IMG/VR virus record: IMGVR_UViG_3300009503_000086
Location: 1 to 30,794 of that record
DNA from: a virus
Strand: one strand, 5' to 3'
Length of the DNA stretch: 30,794 nucleotides
The notes below the pieces were generated by a model. It saw nothing but the letters and a program-made list of their open reading frames with translations, ran no database searches and had not been told where the DNA came from. Position 1 is the stretch's first letter. Every line of letters starts with the position of its first letter. Made by a program: the position numbers and the translations under genes. Positions 17,401 to 24,904 of the stretch are shown here, one piece after another.

Positions 17401-18160
17401 TAGACCCTACGAGTGTAATGAACTCAGGAATAATTACAAAATCATTATTTGCAAAATTAAGCAATTTATCTACGTGGACATCACTGGATTCTAAGTCTTG
17501 TTTAGCTATCGGTATTTCAATATTTTGCGCTTTAAGATTTCTAAATACTTTTTGTGTTAAATCATTTGCTTCTGGAGTCATAGTATTGAGATGAAATTCT
17601 ATAGCTTTACGATTTATCAATTCCTTGATAATTTGAGTAGCTAACTTTTCCATAGCTGCATAAGATAGTTTTACATCTTTACCTTGTTTCTTATTCGCCC
17701 ACCATGCACAAACAATTCTCCAGTCATCTCTTAACTGGTCATCCCGCATATCTTTAGGATTATAACTCTCGACATCTTGTATTTTAGCAATATATTCTGG
17801 AATGTTAGTGACTTCAGGCATTTCTAAATTTCTTTGTATAGCTGTAGATTCTAGTGTTTTAAAAGCATTGAAGAAATCCTCAGCATTCAAACCTTGCAAA
17901 CCTTCCTGTTGGTATAACTTATACAATTCATCTAATCTTACAAGCCAATCTAAAACTTCATTATCATCCATATTTTCAACTAATGAAGGCATACTTAGTA
18001 TAATCTTACGTTCATTCTTATCAGGCGGTTCGACAGGTTTAGGATAAGCTTTGCCTCCAGCATGTCCTCTAGCAGATTCATGCAATTCTTGAAACAAATA
18101 TGGAGGAACCCAAGGCTTTATTTTTTCAATTAGATTTTCTAAATATTCTTTTGTTCTCAT
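14411..18160 (-). CDS. NTase-MBL-ATP-dependent DNA ligase-LigD PE-XkdF prohead protease fusion
   Basis: A 1249-residue polyprotein-like gene product. Domains in order: helical N-terminus 1-220; nucleotidyltransferase-like 225-330 with GSSV (252-255) and DMD (263-265); metallo-beta-lactamase fold 333-525 with HAHPDH (384-389), H439, D479 and H520; ATP-dependent DNA ligase 575-860 with KVDGLR (adenylated Lys606), IEGEL (651-655), IEGVVAR (754-760), KFK (776-778) and an OB fold; a LigD phosphoesterase-like domain about 895-1080 with HGDLRF (941-946); and an XkdF/U35 protease 1118-1247 with H1175 and S1234 in GYSVRGE. Its start overlaps the gp10-like stop by ATGA. The protease end lies directly upstream of the scaffold block, as in ordinary phages. 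Ligase, MBL and protease motifs look intact; the PE active site is divergent. Probably packaged or cleaved during head assembly. Confidence 0.85.
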   Translation of the reverse strand: MRTKEYLENLIEKIKPWVPPYLFQELHESARGHAGGKAYPKPVEPPDKNERKIILSMPSLVENMDDNEVLDWLVRLDELYKLYQQEGLQGLNAEDFFNAFKTLESTAIQRNLEMPEVTNIPEYIAKIQDVESYNPKDMRDDQLRDDWRIVCAWWANKKQGKDVKLSYAAMEKLATQIIKELINRKAIEFHLNTMTPEANDLTQKVFRNLKAQNIEIPIAKQDLESSDVHVDKLLNFANNDFVIIPEFITLVGSSVSSPETANDMDILIKQENRNESLEVAIRKQLDPDKSKDLHFIYEPTGPHADYLPLWDLVARTVTDRTIKVVKQAFDLNITFLGTRGEIEEYSQTHKNQSSILFEAEGYKLLVDFGPGNKWPNADCVLITHAHPDHYQDNLNEYTSNIWCSKVTAEILTKKNINVNVFEGKKTFGPFEVLLQPVTHSLTAPANGYYVIYKDFKIAVFPDVLEKPDNLDKTKIYIGDGASSDKDLVRYKNNKPFGHASIKTQLDWLIPEDIPNAIFTHFGKWAVTIDDDKVLEKIKELSKDRVAVQVATDGAKFKITPKEGLKPIQRYIPTKPYMAGYTDTFSADELWNAWASKKKGPFYISPKVDGLRCILQKSGEKISIYFEDSKEEKADKLPVLCSELKDLPDFIIEGELCMANDDKGKFLARPQIVSVLADNINGVPYVFLYDLLYFGDEDLHKQPFYERLAILKDKFSNLEHLIVLPQIKVTDKEVFLDSCKKALEYEPWTNSDLAIEGVVARIWDMPYTFGATDDYAKFKLWLEIKVKVVNIDKTENGWVYECALRQNDKDLVLGKTFVTKEKLAEVGDTLNVKVEEIILNPDGTISWGKPYPQGVDRSRPAYTVEQVIDMARRKHFLKVIQKAEDIETRSEISETFWNENWFTCYPKSGKGYFTYQHHWRGLSEEEAGWDEAKLLETDHSVHGDLRFSYEPGWLFGFTVFLRTAKENKEAGGDLLVTLKSPDNLQGGWKQKEPAEWLNIARNKPYVAGPKEVGSTSQTFAKFFEIDHGTYEIGVWREHSFELFLQGDKLKGRFIIMYAPVGGSRKWLIDKPDDQVPYAEKNKPEDVLKELKAKGQRYLIWSKPGEKPKLYDLQEKAKSTMGKFIPIAKVDEEKRLIYGIVMEPDAVDSQGDWQTAEEIEKACHKFMIKAQRIYLQHTKPLPDVRPVENYIAPQDLEFEFKGNKQKVKKGSWIMVTYCGNDSVWQLVKSGKLTGYSVRGEAFCVENEEPPA

Positions 18161-18609
18161 CTTACCAAACCCTCTATTCCTTGTTTTACATATTTAGAAA
18201 ATAGTTTAGGTGCGTCGCTTTTTAATGTATCAAAAGTTTTCTGCATATAATGTTTAGGTACTTGACCTCTTACAGATTTACCATAAACTATACCTGACCT
18301 TTTATCTGCTAAAACCTTTTTTCTTACAGGTTTTATTTCCCTCCCCTCAGGTCCATAAATTCCAGTTCCAAATTCTGGATATGGTGCATATTGGATTGCG
18401 GTTCCAATTTTACCTTTTAAAGGTTCTATAAATTTATGTGTTATACTACTTCTTAAGTGTCCTGTTCTAACAGGTGCATTTTGTTTAGCTACAAGCTCAC
18501 CATAGTTCAATACTGCATCCAGCGCCCTTTCAGTTACTGAAAGATAATGGCTAAAGTCCAGTTTGTTTAAAACTTTCTCTAAATTTTTTATATCTACACT
18601 TATTTGCAT
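18157..18609 (-). CDS. HK97 gp10-like tail completion / neck protein
   Basis: A 150-residue protein matching the HK97 gp10-like family. Markers are the N-terminal ISVDIKNLEKVLNKL helix, the strongly conserved VRTGHLRSSITHKF (about residues 47-60) and YAPYPEFGTG (about 74-83), and a C-terminal helix after PKHYMQKTFDTL. In the family this protein acts at the head-tail joint or tail end. Its location before the prohead protease is earlier than usual, where it normally follows the connector genes, so the head module is somewhat rearranged. It overlaps the next gene by ATGA. The ATG has AAGAAGG upstream. Confidence 0.85.
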   Translation of the reverse strand: MQISVDIKNLEKVLNKLDFSHYLSVTERALDAVLNYGELVAKQNAPVRTGHLRSSITHKFIEPLKGKIGTAIQYAPYPEFGTGIYGPEGREIKPVRKKVLADKRSGIVYGKSVRGQVPKHYMQKTFDTLKSDAPKLFSKYVKQGIEGLVR

Positions 18610-18626
18610 AATAACCTTCTTACTTT

Positions 18627-18908
18627 CTAACTTAAAAAAGTTTCACAAAGCTCATTAAATTTACGTTCACCTGAACCTGGTACTTCTTTTAAATCAGAAA
18701 GCATATAATCCATTCTCAAAAGCCAAGTCCCACTTAATAGTTTGTCTAAAACATCTGGTTCCTGAGGTTTAATATAACCCAATCTAAATTTCACCACTTT
18801 TTCAATAGCTTTATCTTTTGCTCTGTAATAGACATCCTGTGAATCTGATGCAACTAAACCGACAATCTCTTCAGGATTAAGTAATTCTGTAATAATAAAG
18901 TACTTCAT
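18627..18908 (-). CDS. small unknown head-module protein
   Basis: A 93-residue protein beginning MKYFIITELLNPEEIVGLVAS, with mixed alpha/beta pattern and a Leu-rich middle (DKLLSGTWLLRMDYML). There are no motifs, membrane segments or metal sites. The ATG lies 2 bases after the portal stop; GGAGGG is about 13 bases away, so coupling is likely. It sits between portal and gp10-like genes. Function is not recognised. Confidence 0.65.
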   Translation of the reverse strand: MKYFIITELLNPEEIVGLVASDSQDVYYRAKDKAIEKVVKFRLGYIKPQEPDVLDKLLSGTWLLRMDYMLSDLKEVPGSGERKFNELCETFLS

Positions 18909-18909
18909 T

Positions 18910-21798
18910 TTAATAAATTTTCCCTCCTGTCTGTATTAACATTTGCCTACGACCTTTTATAATACTAATCTTTTCACTTACCTCCTCTTTTGAAAGACCT
19001 GTTAATTTACCAACAGCCTTTACTAATTCTTCAATTTTTTCATCAGTTATTTCATTTTGCAATTTATTAATAATATCCAGTCTTGCACTTTCAGCAATTT
19101 CAGGTTTCAATTTAGAAAGTTTCTCTGCCTCATCATACATACCTTGAGCATTACCAAATGTAGTATCTATAACCCATTCTAACTGTTTTTTTGGATCTTT
19201 TAACTCATAAAATTCACGATCTTCTGCAGCAACATAATATAAACTTAAACTATTATCAATTAATCCAACATAATAATTCTCTGATTGTTTATTAGTTCCT
19301 ATCATCCAGTTGCCGCCGTGTCTGTCATGATTATTAATTAAAAAGTCAAAATAAGGCATTTTGAAAAATTCATTAGCGTTATCCACTTTCGACCAGTCAA
19401 CTTCATCAACTTTATAATAACATTTAAACTCGTACTTAGGCATTTTACTATTCCAGTCAATCATAGTAATAGCTTCCCTATTTGCCCTCAATTCCACATC
19501 GCCTGCCAATTCTGGAGGAACTTTTTTTACAAATCGGACATCAGGCATATTTATACCTAAAGCTTTACCCAATCGTTCCGCAATTATTTCATTAGCTAAT
19601 TCATCATGACTTGAAGTTTTTATATACCATCTTTCATTAGTTCTTTTATCCCTTAAAATCCAGGACTGGTTAGCCCCTCGATTCTTATTACCTTCGACAA
19701 ACTCAAGATTGCCTAGAAACTTCTTATCAGCTTCCATCGGCCTTGATAACAAAGATTCTAAAGGCTCAGTCAATGAAGGCTGTTTACTGGGAGCAGTATC
19801 TCCAAGCCAAGGCCCAATAGAACAACGACATCCCGGGTGTGCAGGAGGGCCGTCAACATCTTCACCGACACCTCCAAAGGCTTCATCTAAACCTATAATT
19901 TTGTTATTTAGCTCTCTACAATGCGGACAAGCTCCTGCTTGTCCATCTAACCAAACTTTCTTTTCAACAATACCTGACTCTTTATACACTTGTAAACTTC
20001 CTTGAGTATATGCGCGGATTGTTTCTGTTTGCGCTATTTGTTTAGCTTTCCAACTTGTTATATCAGTTACTAATTCTTCCACCCTATCTTTGAGTTCGGG
20101 TAATCCTTCGCCAAATTTTAAACCTGTACTTAAGCTTTCTCTTAAACTATCTCTTACCGTATCAAAAACGCTACTAGCTACTTCTAAACTTCTTGCCCTC
20201 ATCCACCTTATAGCATTTTCATTTTGTAATGACCAATCTATAGTTAAACCTGCAAAAGCAGGAAAGTTTTTAGCAGATTCACCACCTAGACCAAGACAAA
20301 GCGATATTGGCTCCTGAATAGTTTTAGCAAATTCAGTAACCCACTGATCCCACTCTTCAGGAACATCAGCTTTTTCAACTTTTCTATATACGTCCATATA
20401 ATTTTCAGCTAACCACCCACTAAATTTTTTCATAAATTTTACTATTGCTTCTTCAAAGTCATTTTCTAGTTTAATAAGCTTTTCTTGGTTCGGCCTGTAA
20501 TTGGGATGCCAATCTTCCGCTTTTACTACTTCTCTACTTAATAGATTTTTTTTTTGCAATCTATTTTCTAAAGCTTCAGGTAATCTCGCTACCAGCCTTA
20601 AATAGTCCTGTAAATTATCATCTGGAGTTATCAACCCTAGTTCTATAGCTGGTTGTAAGAATTTCATCAAACTTTCAAGATCTACAGGTAAAGCACCACT
20701 ATGAATAACTTTAGGCCAAACCTCAGGTTTAAATCCATTAAGTTTCATAAGTCTTTCTACAGCAAACTTATTAAACGTTTCTGCAATATTGTCAGCCCAA
20801 CCATTTAAACTATCTAAAAAGAAGTCTTTTAAGCTTCTTCCTAACGCGTAACTACCCACTCTCTCTGCACCTAAAACTAAAAACTGCGCTAAAACTGACA
20901 ACAACATCTCATATCTATATCTTGTTATGCTTTCTCTAAAATCAGTTAAATCACTTGTTGGGCTTTTAAATTCAAAATCCCAACCATAAGGTAAAGTCAA
21001 GCCCATTTGCTCATCAACTCTAATTTTACGAACAATATCCTTAGCTTTTTCAAGATCTTCATCAGTTGCAGTTTCAGGCAATTTCATTACAGGAAAACCA
21101 GCACCTCTTCTTTCAAGAACAATACCTTCCATTTGCTCTAAGTTTGTCTTAAAATAATAAGCTCTATAAGCAGTTCTTAAAACACTAACACCAAATGGAT
21201 TATTTGCTTCTTTACTTGTTCTAAACAGTAAACTTTTCCAAATGGGTATCTCTCTAATTTTAAAATCAGGAGGTGCCATTTGAACCATTGCTTTTATTCC
21301 ACCCTCATCATCAAATATCCAATCATGCCAACTAAGCTGACTTCTAAAAGCAAACTTACGCCAACCAATCTTACCATCACTGAATTTGCTGGTTAAACCT
21401 TCATCTTCATTCTCACCTTTGCGTAGCTTATAAACAATTTCAAACCACGCCCAACCAAAAGGTAAAAACGTTACAACTTCGCTTAGGAAATCGTTCCAGG
21501 TATGAGACATGTCATCTAAACAGCTTTCCAAAAAGTCTGCGGCATCTAGAGCTTCTTTACTTGAGTTTGCAGGTTTAACTTTCCAACGCATCCTTCTTAA
21601 ATTCATCTCAATAGCAAACAAAAAACTACCCACAGTTGGATCGTTACGCCTCATTTCTTCGTAAGTCCTTATTCCTCTTAAACCTTGCAGTTCAGTTAAA
21701 AATTCTTCTTTTATTTGTCCGCCCCATCGGTTTAACCCTGATGTACCAATTTCAGCAGTTAACTTTTCAGTATCTTGTTGTTGTTTTTTTATTGCCAT
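18910..21798 (-). CDS. portal protein fused to MuF and a HipA/PI-kinase-like domain
   Basis: A 962-residue triple fusion. Residues about 1-420 are a Mu gp29 (DUF935)-like portal: RNDPTVGSFLFAIEMNLRRM, LLFRTSKEANNPFGVSVLR, FLVLGAERVGSYALGRS. Residues about 520-665 are a MuF-type minor head domain with QTETIRAYTQGS, CPHC (624-627) and HPGCRC (654-659). Residues about 690-870 resemble HipA or PI4K-type kinases: a YIKTSS lysine (727), then an NNHDRHGGNW catalytic loop (822-831) and LIDNSLSL (847-854) for metal binding. A helical tail of 90 residues follows. Portal and MuF are usually separate genes; here one chain joins them and adds an effector-like enzyme. It overlaps the large terminase stop by 10 bases. 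Whether the kinase is cleaved off or works in the host is unknown. Confidence 0.87.
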   Translation of the reverse strand: MAIKKQQQDTEKLTAEIGTSGLNRWGGQIKEEFLTELQGLRGIRTYEEMRRNDPTVGSFLFAIEMNLRRMRWKVKPANSSKEALDAADFLESCLDDMSHTWNDFLSEVVTFLPFGWAWFEIVYKLRKGENEDEGLTSKFSDGKIGWRKFAFRSQLSWHDWIFDDEGGIKAMVQMAPPDFKIREIPIWKSLLFRTSKEANNPFGVSVLRTAYRAYYFKTNLEQMEGIVLERRGAGFPVMKLPETATDEDLEKAKDIVRKIRVDEQMGLTLPYGWDFEFKSPTSDLTDFRESITRYRYEMLLSVLAQFLVLGAERVGSYALGRSLKDFFLDSLNGWADNIAETFNKFAVERLMKLNGFKPEVWPKVIHSGALPVDLESLMKFLQPAIELGLITPDDNLQDYLRLVARLPEALENRLQKKNLLSREVVKAEDWHPNYRPNQEKLIKLENDFEEAIVKFMKKFSGWLAENYMDVYRKVEKADVPEEWDQWVTEFAKTIQEPISLCLGLGGESAKNFPAFAGLTIDWSLQNENAIRWMRARSLEVASSVFDTVRDSLRESLSTGLKFGEGLPELKDRVEELVTDITSWKAKQIAQTETIRAYTQGSLQVYKESGIVEKKVWLDGQAGACPHCRELNNKIIGLDEAFGGVGEDVDGPPAHPGCRCSIGPWLGDTAPSKQPSLTEPLESLLSRPMEADKKFLGNLEFVEGNKNRGANQSWILRDKRTNERWYIKTSSHDELANEIIAERLGKALGINMPDVRFVKKVPPELAGDVELRANREAITMIDWNSKMPKYEFKCYYKVDEVDWSKVDNANEFFKMPYFDFLINNHDRHGGNWMIGTNKQSENYYVGLIDNSLSLYYVAAEDREFYELKDPKKQLEWVIDTTFGNAQGMYDEAEKLSKLKPEIAESARLDIINKLQNEITDEKIEELVKAVGKLTGLSKEEVSEKISIIKGRRQMLIQTGGKIY

Positions 21799-23441
21799 CT
21801 AAAACTCTTCCTCCATGGACTTATAGATATACTTTTTTCTAATTCTTCTGTAACTAACGCTGCACTAAGCCTATTATTTTCCCATTTACTTTTTTGATAC
21901 AAGTCAACCACATCAAATGATTTACCTTGTCTAAGATTTGCTACAACACTGGCGTAGCAATCTGCATGCCAAAAGTGATCTGGCCCTATAGAAGTCCACC
22001 ATATCTTTCTTACTCCGTATCTATCTTCTCTTTCATCTTTTCTAATATTCGACAGATGATCAACAAAAGTTTTAAAACTACCTACTCCAGCAAGTAACAC
22101 CCTTCCTTTTACATAACTTTCATAATTTGCAAGCATTACTTCACTCCTATCTAAAAGCAACGCATCGTGATAACCTGCTTTACGAGATTCACTAATCTTA
22201 ATTGGTGTCTCCTGTTCTTTATAATAGGCCATCTTCACTCTACCAGGATATTTTTTAACTAAATTTCTAACATTATGCTTATTCGGCAAAGCATCAATAA
22301 GACACAGCGTTACACGCCAAGCCTCTAACAAATTCTCGATTCTATCAAAACTTTCGCACCGCTCTGTCCACACAACAATTCTCCTACCGTCTTTTACTGC
22401 TGTAATTACAACATATAATTCATCACCCTGGTCTACTCCCATAAATACATTATCTACATCTCCTACACTATCTTCATCAATAACAAGTTTAAGTAAGAAC
22501 GGAGTTGATAAAACTACATCTCCTATACTATATGCTAAGCCCAAATTAAAATTGTAAAAGTTTTTCGTATAAGTTATATTCTTTTCAGTTTCCGATAAAT
22601 CTTTGAAACTTATCCAAGGTGCAATTGTTTGTGGTATATAATATCCATGTACTTCTCGGTCTGGATACTTGGCAACCCATGTTCCATTATTCCTATCTAA
22701 AACTTTACCACATTTAGGACAAAGCCAATCATCCATACCTTTTTCCTTCCATATAAAATAATCTAATTCAATATCATTCTTACCACAATGTGTGCAAGTG
22801 ATAAGCCAGGTATGCATGCTACTTTCGCTGTACAACTTATCAATGCCATAACCAGGTATTGTAGGAGTACCAATATTCCAAATCCCCTTGTAGTCACTAG
22901 CATCAAGTCTTCTCTTATACACTTCTCTTACATCAGGTTTGCTAAAGTCAAGTTCGTCGTGGATATTTAAATCAGATGGAATTTCTAGAGCTTGCTTTTC
23001 TGACCAAGTACCTCTAAAATACCATCGGCCTGTAGAAAATTTTTTAAACTGGGCATTATTCAATTGAAGCTCATCAGATAGGCCTGAATGAGAAAGAATA
23101 CTATCAAGTCTGCTAGTGCTAAAAAGCATTGCATCTTCACGGCTCGGAAAAGTATAAATAACGTTATACCCTCTTGTTTTTATAAGATATAAAGCCTTTA
23201 GAGCAGAAAGGGTTGTAACACCAACTTGAGTTGCTTTTTTATAAACTTGATAGGGTGATAAGTCCTGATATAAGGCTTTCAAGTAATTTCTATTTTCTAA
23301 CATTACAGGGCTTGCATCTTCTGTTTTAGTTTTAGCAATGAAACTAAGAATGTCACAATTCTGTTGGTCTAGTTTTACCACAAGATCGGATAATATTTTT
23401 TGTTTAATTGTTTGATACAAAACCTGCACCAATTTCTTCAC
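21789..23441 (-). CDS. terminase large subunit (GpA-like)
   Basis: A 550-residue packaging motor/nuclease. The ATPase half has a Walker A-like KKATQVGVTT (68-77), a TFPSRED segment (97-103) and Walker B HDELDF (161-166). A zinc-finger-like insertion has CTHC (216-219) and CPKC (241-244), a feature of GpA-type terminases. The nuclease half begins with FMGVDQGDELYVV (about 333-345), whose Asp residues are likely metal ligands, and ends near GPDHFWHADCYAS. It translocates DNA into the prohead and cuts it. The listed GTG start lies directly next to its GAGGGG, so an in-frame TTG at 23432 or GTG at 23429 fits the ribosome binding site better. It overlaps the small subunit by 38 bases. Confidence 0.9.
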   Translation of the reverse strand: MKKLVQVLYQTIKQKILSDLVVKLDQQNCDILSFIAKTKTEDASPVMLENRNYLKALYQDLSPYQVYKKATQVGVTTLSALKALYLIKTRGYNVIYTFPSREDAMLFSTSRLDSILSHSGLSDELQLNNAQFKKFSTGRWYFRGTWSEKQALEIPSDLNIHDELDFSKPDVREVYKRRLDASDYKGIWNIGTPTIPGYGIDKLYSESSMHTWLITCTHCGKNDIELDYFIWKEKGMDDWLCPKCGKVLDRNNGTWVAKYPDREVHGYYIPQTIAPWISFKDLSETEKNITYTKNFYNFNLGLAYSIGDVVLSTPFLLKLVIDEDSVGDVDNVFMGVDQGDELYVVITAVKDGRRIVVWTERCESFDRIENLLEAWRVTLCLIDALPNKHNVRNLVKKYPGRVKMAYYKEQETPIKISESRKAGYHDALLLDRSEVMLANYESYVKGRVLLAGVGSFKTFVDHLSNIRKDEREDRYGVRKIWWTSIGPDHFWHADCYASVVANLRQGKSFDVVDLYQKSKWENNRLSAALVTEELEKSISISPWRKSFRWQ

Positions 23442-23922
23442 CCCTCGCTAACTTTTTTATATCCGAGATAACCTGGGTTAACGTTTGTTGGTCTTTTATG
23501 TGAATTTGTAGAATATGTACGATATTATTAACAACATCACTTACAACTCTTGTTTCAACACGAGAAGTAGCTTTTCCTGCAAGTAACATCTGTAACTTAT
23601 ATACCTCGAGACTAAGTTCTAATAAACGTTCATAGTTTCTTGGTTGCATAACTTGCAAATATTTATGAATTTCAGTAAGACAAGTGTTTAAGTTTTCAAA
23701 GAAAGCAACTTCCAGCGGGTCTAAGCCATCTGGTATTGGTACTGTAAGTGTTTTTGGAATAATGTTAACTTCTTGAGTGTTTTTCCATTTTTCTTCTCTT
23801 GACCAGGCAGAGACAATTTGGGGACTAATACAAAGTTCGTCTGCAATCTCTTTTATAGTCCTACCTTTAAGATATAGATTTTTAGCAATTTGCCTTAATT
23901 GCGTATGCTGTTGTATGCTCAT
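23404..23922 (-). CDS. terminase small subunit
   Basis: A 172-residue DNA-recognition subunit. Residues about 10-48 form a helix-turn-helix: LYLKGRTIKEIADELCISPQIVSAWSREEKW, with the WSREEKW end typical of phage TerS proteins. The middle and end are helical and may form the oligomeric ring. It is the first gene of the late block, downstream of a strong promoter. The ATG has a modest AAGG 4 bases upstream. It overlaps the start of the large subunit, so the pair is coupled. Confidence 0.85.
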   Translation of the reverse strand: MSIQQHTQLRQIAKNLYLKGRTIKEIADELCISPQIVSAWSREEKWKNTQEVNIIPKTLTVPIPDGLDPLEVAFFENLNTCLTEIHKYLQVMQPRNYERLLELSLEVYKLQMLLAGKATSRVETRVVSDVVNNIVHILQIHIKDQQTLTQVISDIKKLARGEEIGAGFVSNN

Positions 23923-23928
23923 TTTACC

Positions 23929-23968
23929 TTACCTATTTACTTTTTTCTTAAATTTTTTCAATAGGTAA
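23929..23968 (-). promoter_or_regulatory. 5' UTR inverted repeat before the small terminase
   Basis: Arms TTACCTATT (23929-23937) and AATAGGTAA (23960-23968) are perfect over 9 bp with a 22-base spacer, placed between the promoter and the start codon. The proximal arm borders the ribosome binding region. It could act as an operator or an mRNA hairpin that controls translation. Confidence 0.4.
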
Positions 23969-23991
23969 TTAACGCATTATACTACAATTTG

Positions 23992-24020
23992 ATTATATAA
24001 TAAACTAAAACAAATGTAAA
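23992..24020 (-). promoter_or_regulatory. promoter for the late (packaging/head/tail) operon
   Basis: On the minus strand a -35 box TTTACA (24020-24015) and a -10 box TATAAT (23997-23992) are separated by 17 bases, a sigma-A-type promoter. It lies about 70 bases upstream of the small terminase. A palindrome-like AAATTTG-GTATAC-AAATTT lies just upstream (24045-24065) and may bind a regulator. Confidence 0.7.
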
Positions 24021-24087
24021 GTAATAGTTAGTGAAAAAGAGAGAAAATTTGGTATACAAATTTGGTTTAAAAATCCGGATAATTTTT

Positions 24088-24133
24088 AAAACCCAGTAAC
24101 TTATTTCAAGCATCCGAGGGTTTGTTTTTTTTT
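24088..24133 (+). terminator. possible terminator on the plus strand
   Basis: AAACCC (about 24089-24094) can pair with GGGTTT (24118-24123), and nine T residues follow (24125-24133). The loop of 23 bases is long and the stem weak. A plus-strand terminator would imply a plus-strand transcript coming out of the repeat region, otherwise unsupported. Confidence 0.25.
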
Positions 24134-24185
24134 ACTTTTGGCCTATAATATACTTAATATGATGTTACTACTATATACAATTTGC

Positions 24186-24407
24186 ATCTCTTATACTTCT
24201 CTTTTTATGGCAATAATTCTTCTCTTATGTCTTCACTATCGTGTCACCGATGTTTCTATTATTTTGTCTATAATGATTCTATTAATGAGTTTAATAATAT
24301 GTCTATTATGTCTCTATTATTATGTCTCTTATACATCCATTAAACAACTGCCCATTATATCTACAGCAGGTCTCTTATGTTTTTCTATAACAGGCCTATA
24401 ACAGGCC
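24186..24407. repeat. degenerate 11-12-bp TTCT(A/C)TTAT repeats, cluster 1
   Basis: A pyrimidine-rich stretch with about ten imperfect copies of an element like TTCTCTTATGTC or TCTATTATGTC, ending in a perfect 11-bp tandem duplication TATAACAGGCC at 24386-24407. The element matches that of the better-ordered clusters near 24730 and 25200. Confidence 0.55.
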
Positions 24408-24478
24408 AAGGATTACTTTTAAATAATAACCAGTTATGCTAAAGAGGGCCGACTTTACTACTTACTGTTTTGTGTTTT

Positions 24479-24600
24479 GTAGGCCCCTTAGAGAAAAGAA
24501 AAAGAAAAGTAGGCCCCTTTAGAAAAAGAAAGAAAGAAAAGAAAGTAGGCCCCTTTGAAAGAAAACATTTGAGAAAAGAAAAAGTAGGCCCATTAGAGGA
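24479..24600. repeat. four GTAGGCCC repeats in a purine-rich tract
   Basis: GTAGGCCC begins at 24479, 24509, 24545 and 24584, each followed by C/A-TT and A/G-rich sequence. The spacings of 30, 36 and 39 bases are all multiples of three. On the plus strand they translate as VGP(L/F) units separated by Lys/Arg-rich segments, but no start with a ribosome binding site is present. Confidence 0.7.
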
Positions 24601-24729
24601 AACCCATAATAAAAGAGAACAGGAAACCAGATTTAAAACCGGTAACCGGACTTAAAACAGGAAACCGAACCTGTTAATGGTAAAGTACTAAGTCAGCCAT
24701 GTTTAACAAATGTTACAAACTGAAAAAGT

Positions 24730-24784
24730 AAATCTTATACTTCTATTAAACTTCTATTATACTTTTATTATACAAGTATTATAA
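24730..24784. repeat. 11-bp iterons, cluster 2 (five units)
   Basis: Five consecutive units of exactly 11 bp: AAATCTTATAC, TTCTATTAAAC, TTCTATTATAC, TTTTATTATAC, AAGTATTATAA. The helical-turn period places the same bases on one face of the DNA, as in plasmid iterons and partition centromeres. Confidence 0.75.
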
Positions 24785-24828
24785 TGAAAGAAAGAATAGA
24801 GATAAGTGTATAAACATGTTTAGATTTT

Positions 24829-24871
24829 TATAAACAAAAATATTGACTGGTTTGTACAAATTTACAAATTT
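24829..24871. repeat. AT-rich long repeat, copy A
   Basis: TATAAACAAAAATATTGAC, five bases, then TTGTACAAATTT-ACAAATTT. It shares its body with two tandem copies at 25028-25130. The core TTTGTACAAA is a perfect palindrome here. Confidence 0.7.
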
Positions 24872-24904
24872 AAAATTTGTAATTTGTAAATTCGTATATT
24901 CTAC

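Noticed and set aside
18910-23922. Several plus-strand frames of 60-98 codons opposite the terminase and portal genes
   Set aside because: They are antisense to strongly recognisable proteins, lack ribosome binding sites and show no protein-like pattern.
24138-24401. 87-codon hydrophobic open frame on the plus strand
   Set aside because: It starts from TTG without a ribosome binding site, its composition simply reflects the TTCTATTAT-type repeats, and the strand is opposite to all supported genes.
24479-24600. CRISPR array
   Set aside because: The repeated element is only about 8-11 bases, spacers are purine-rich and related to each other, and there are no cas genes.
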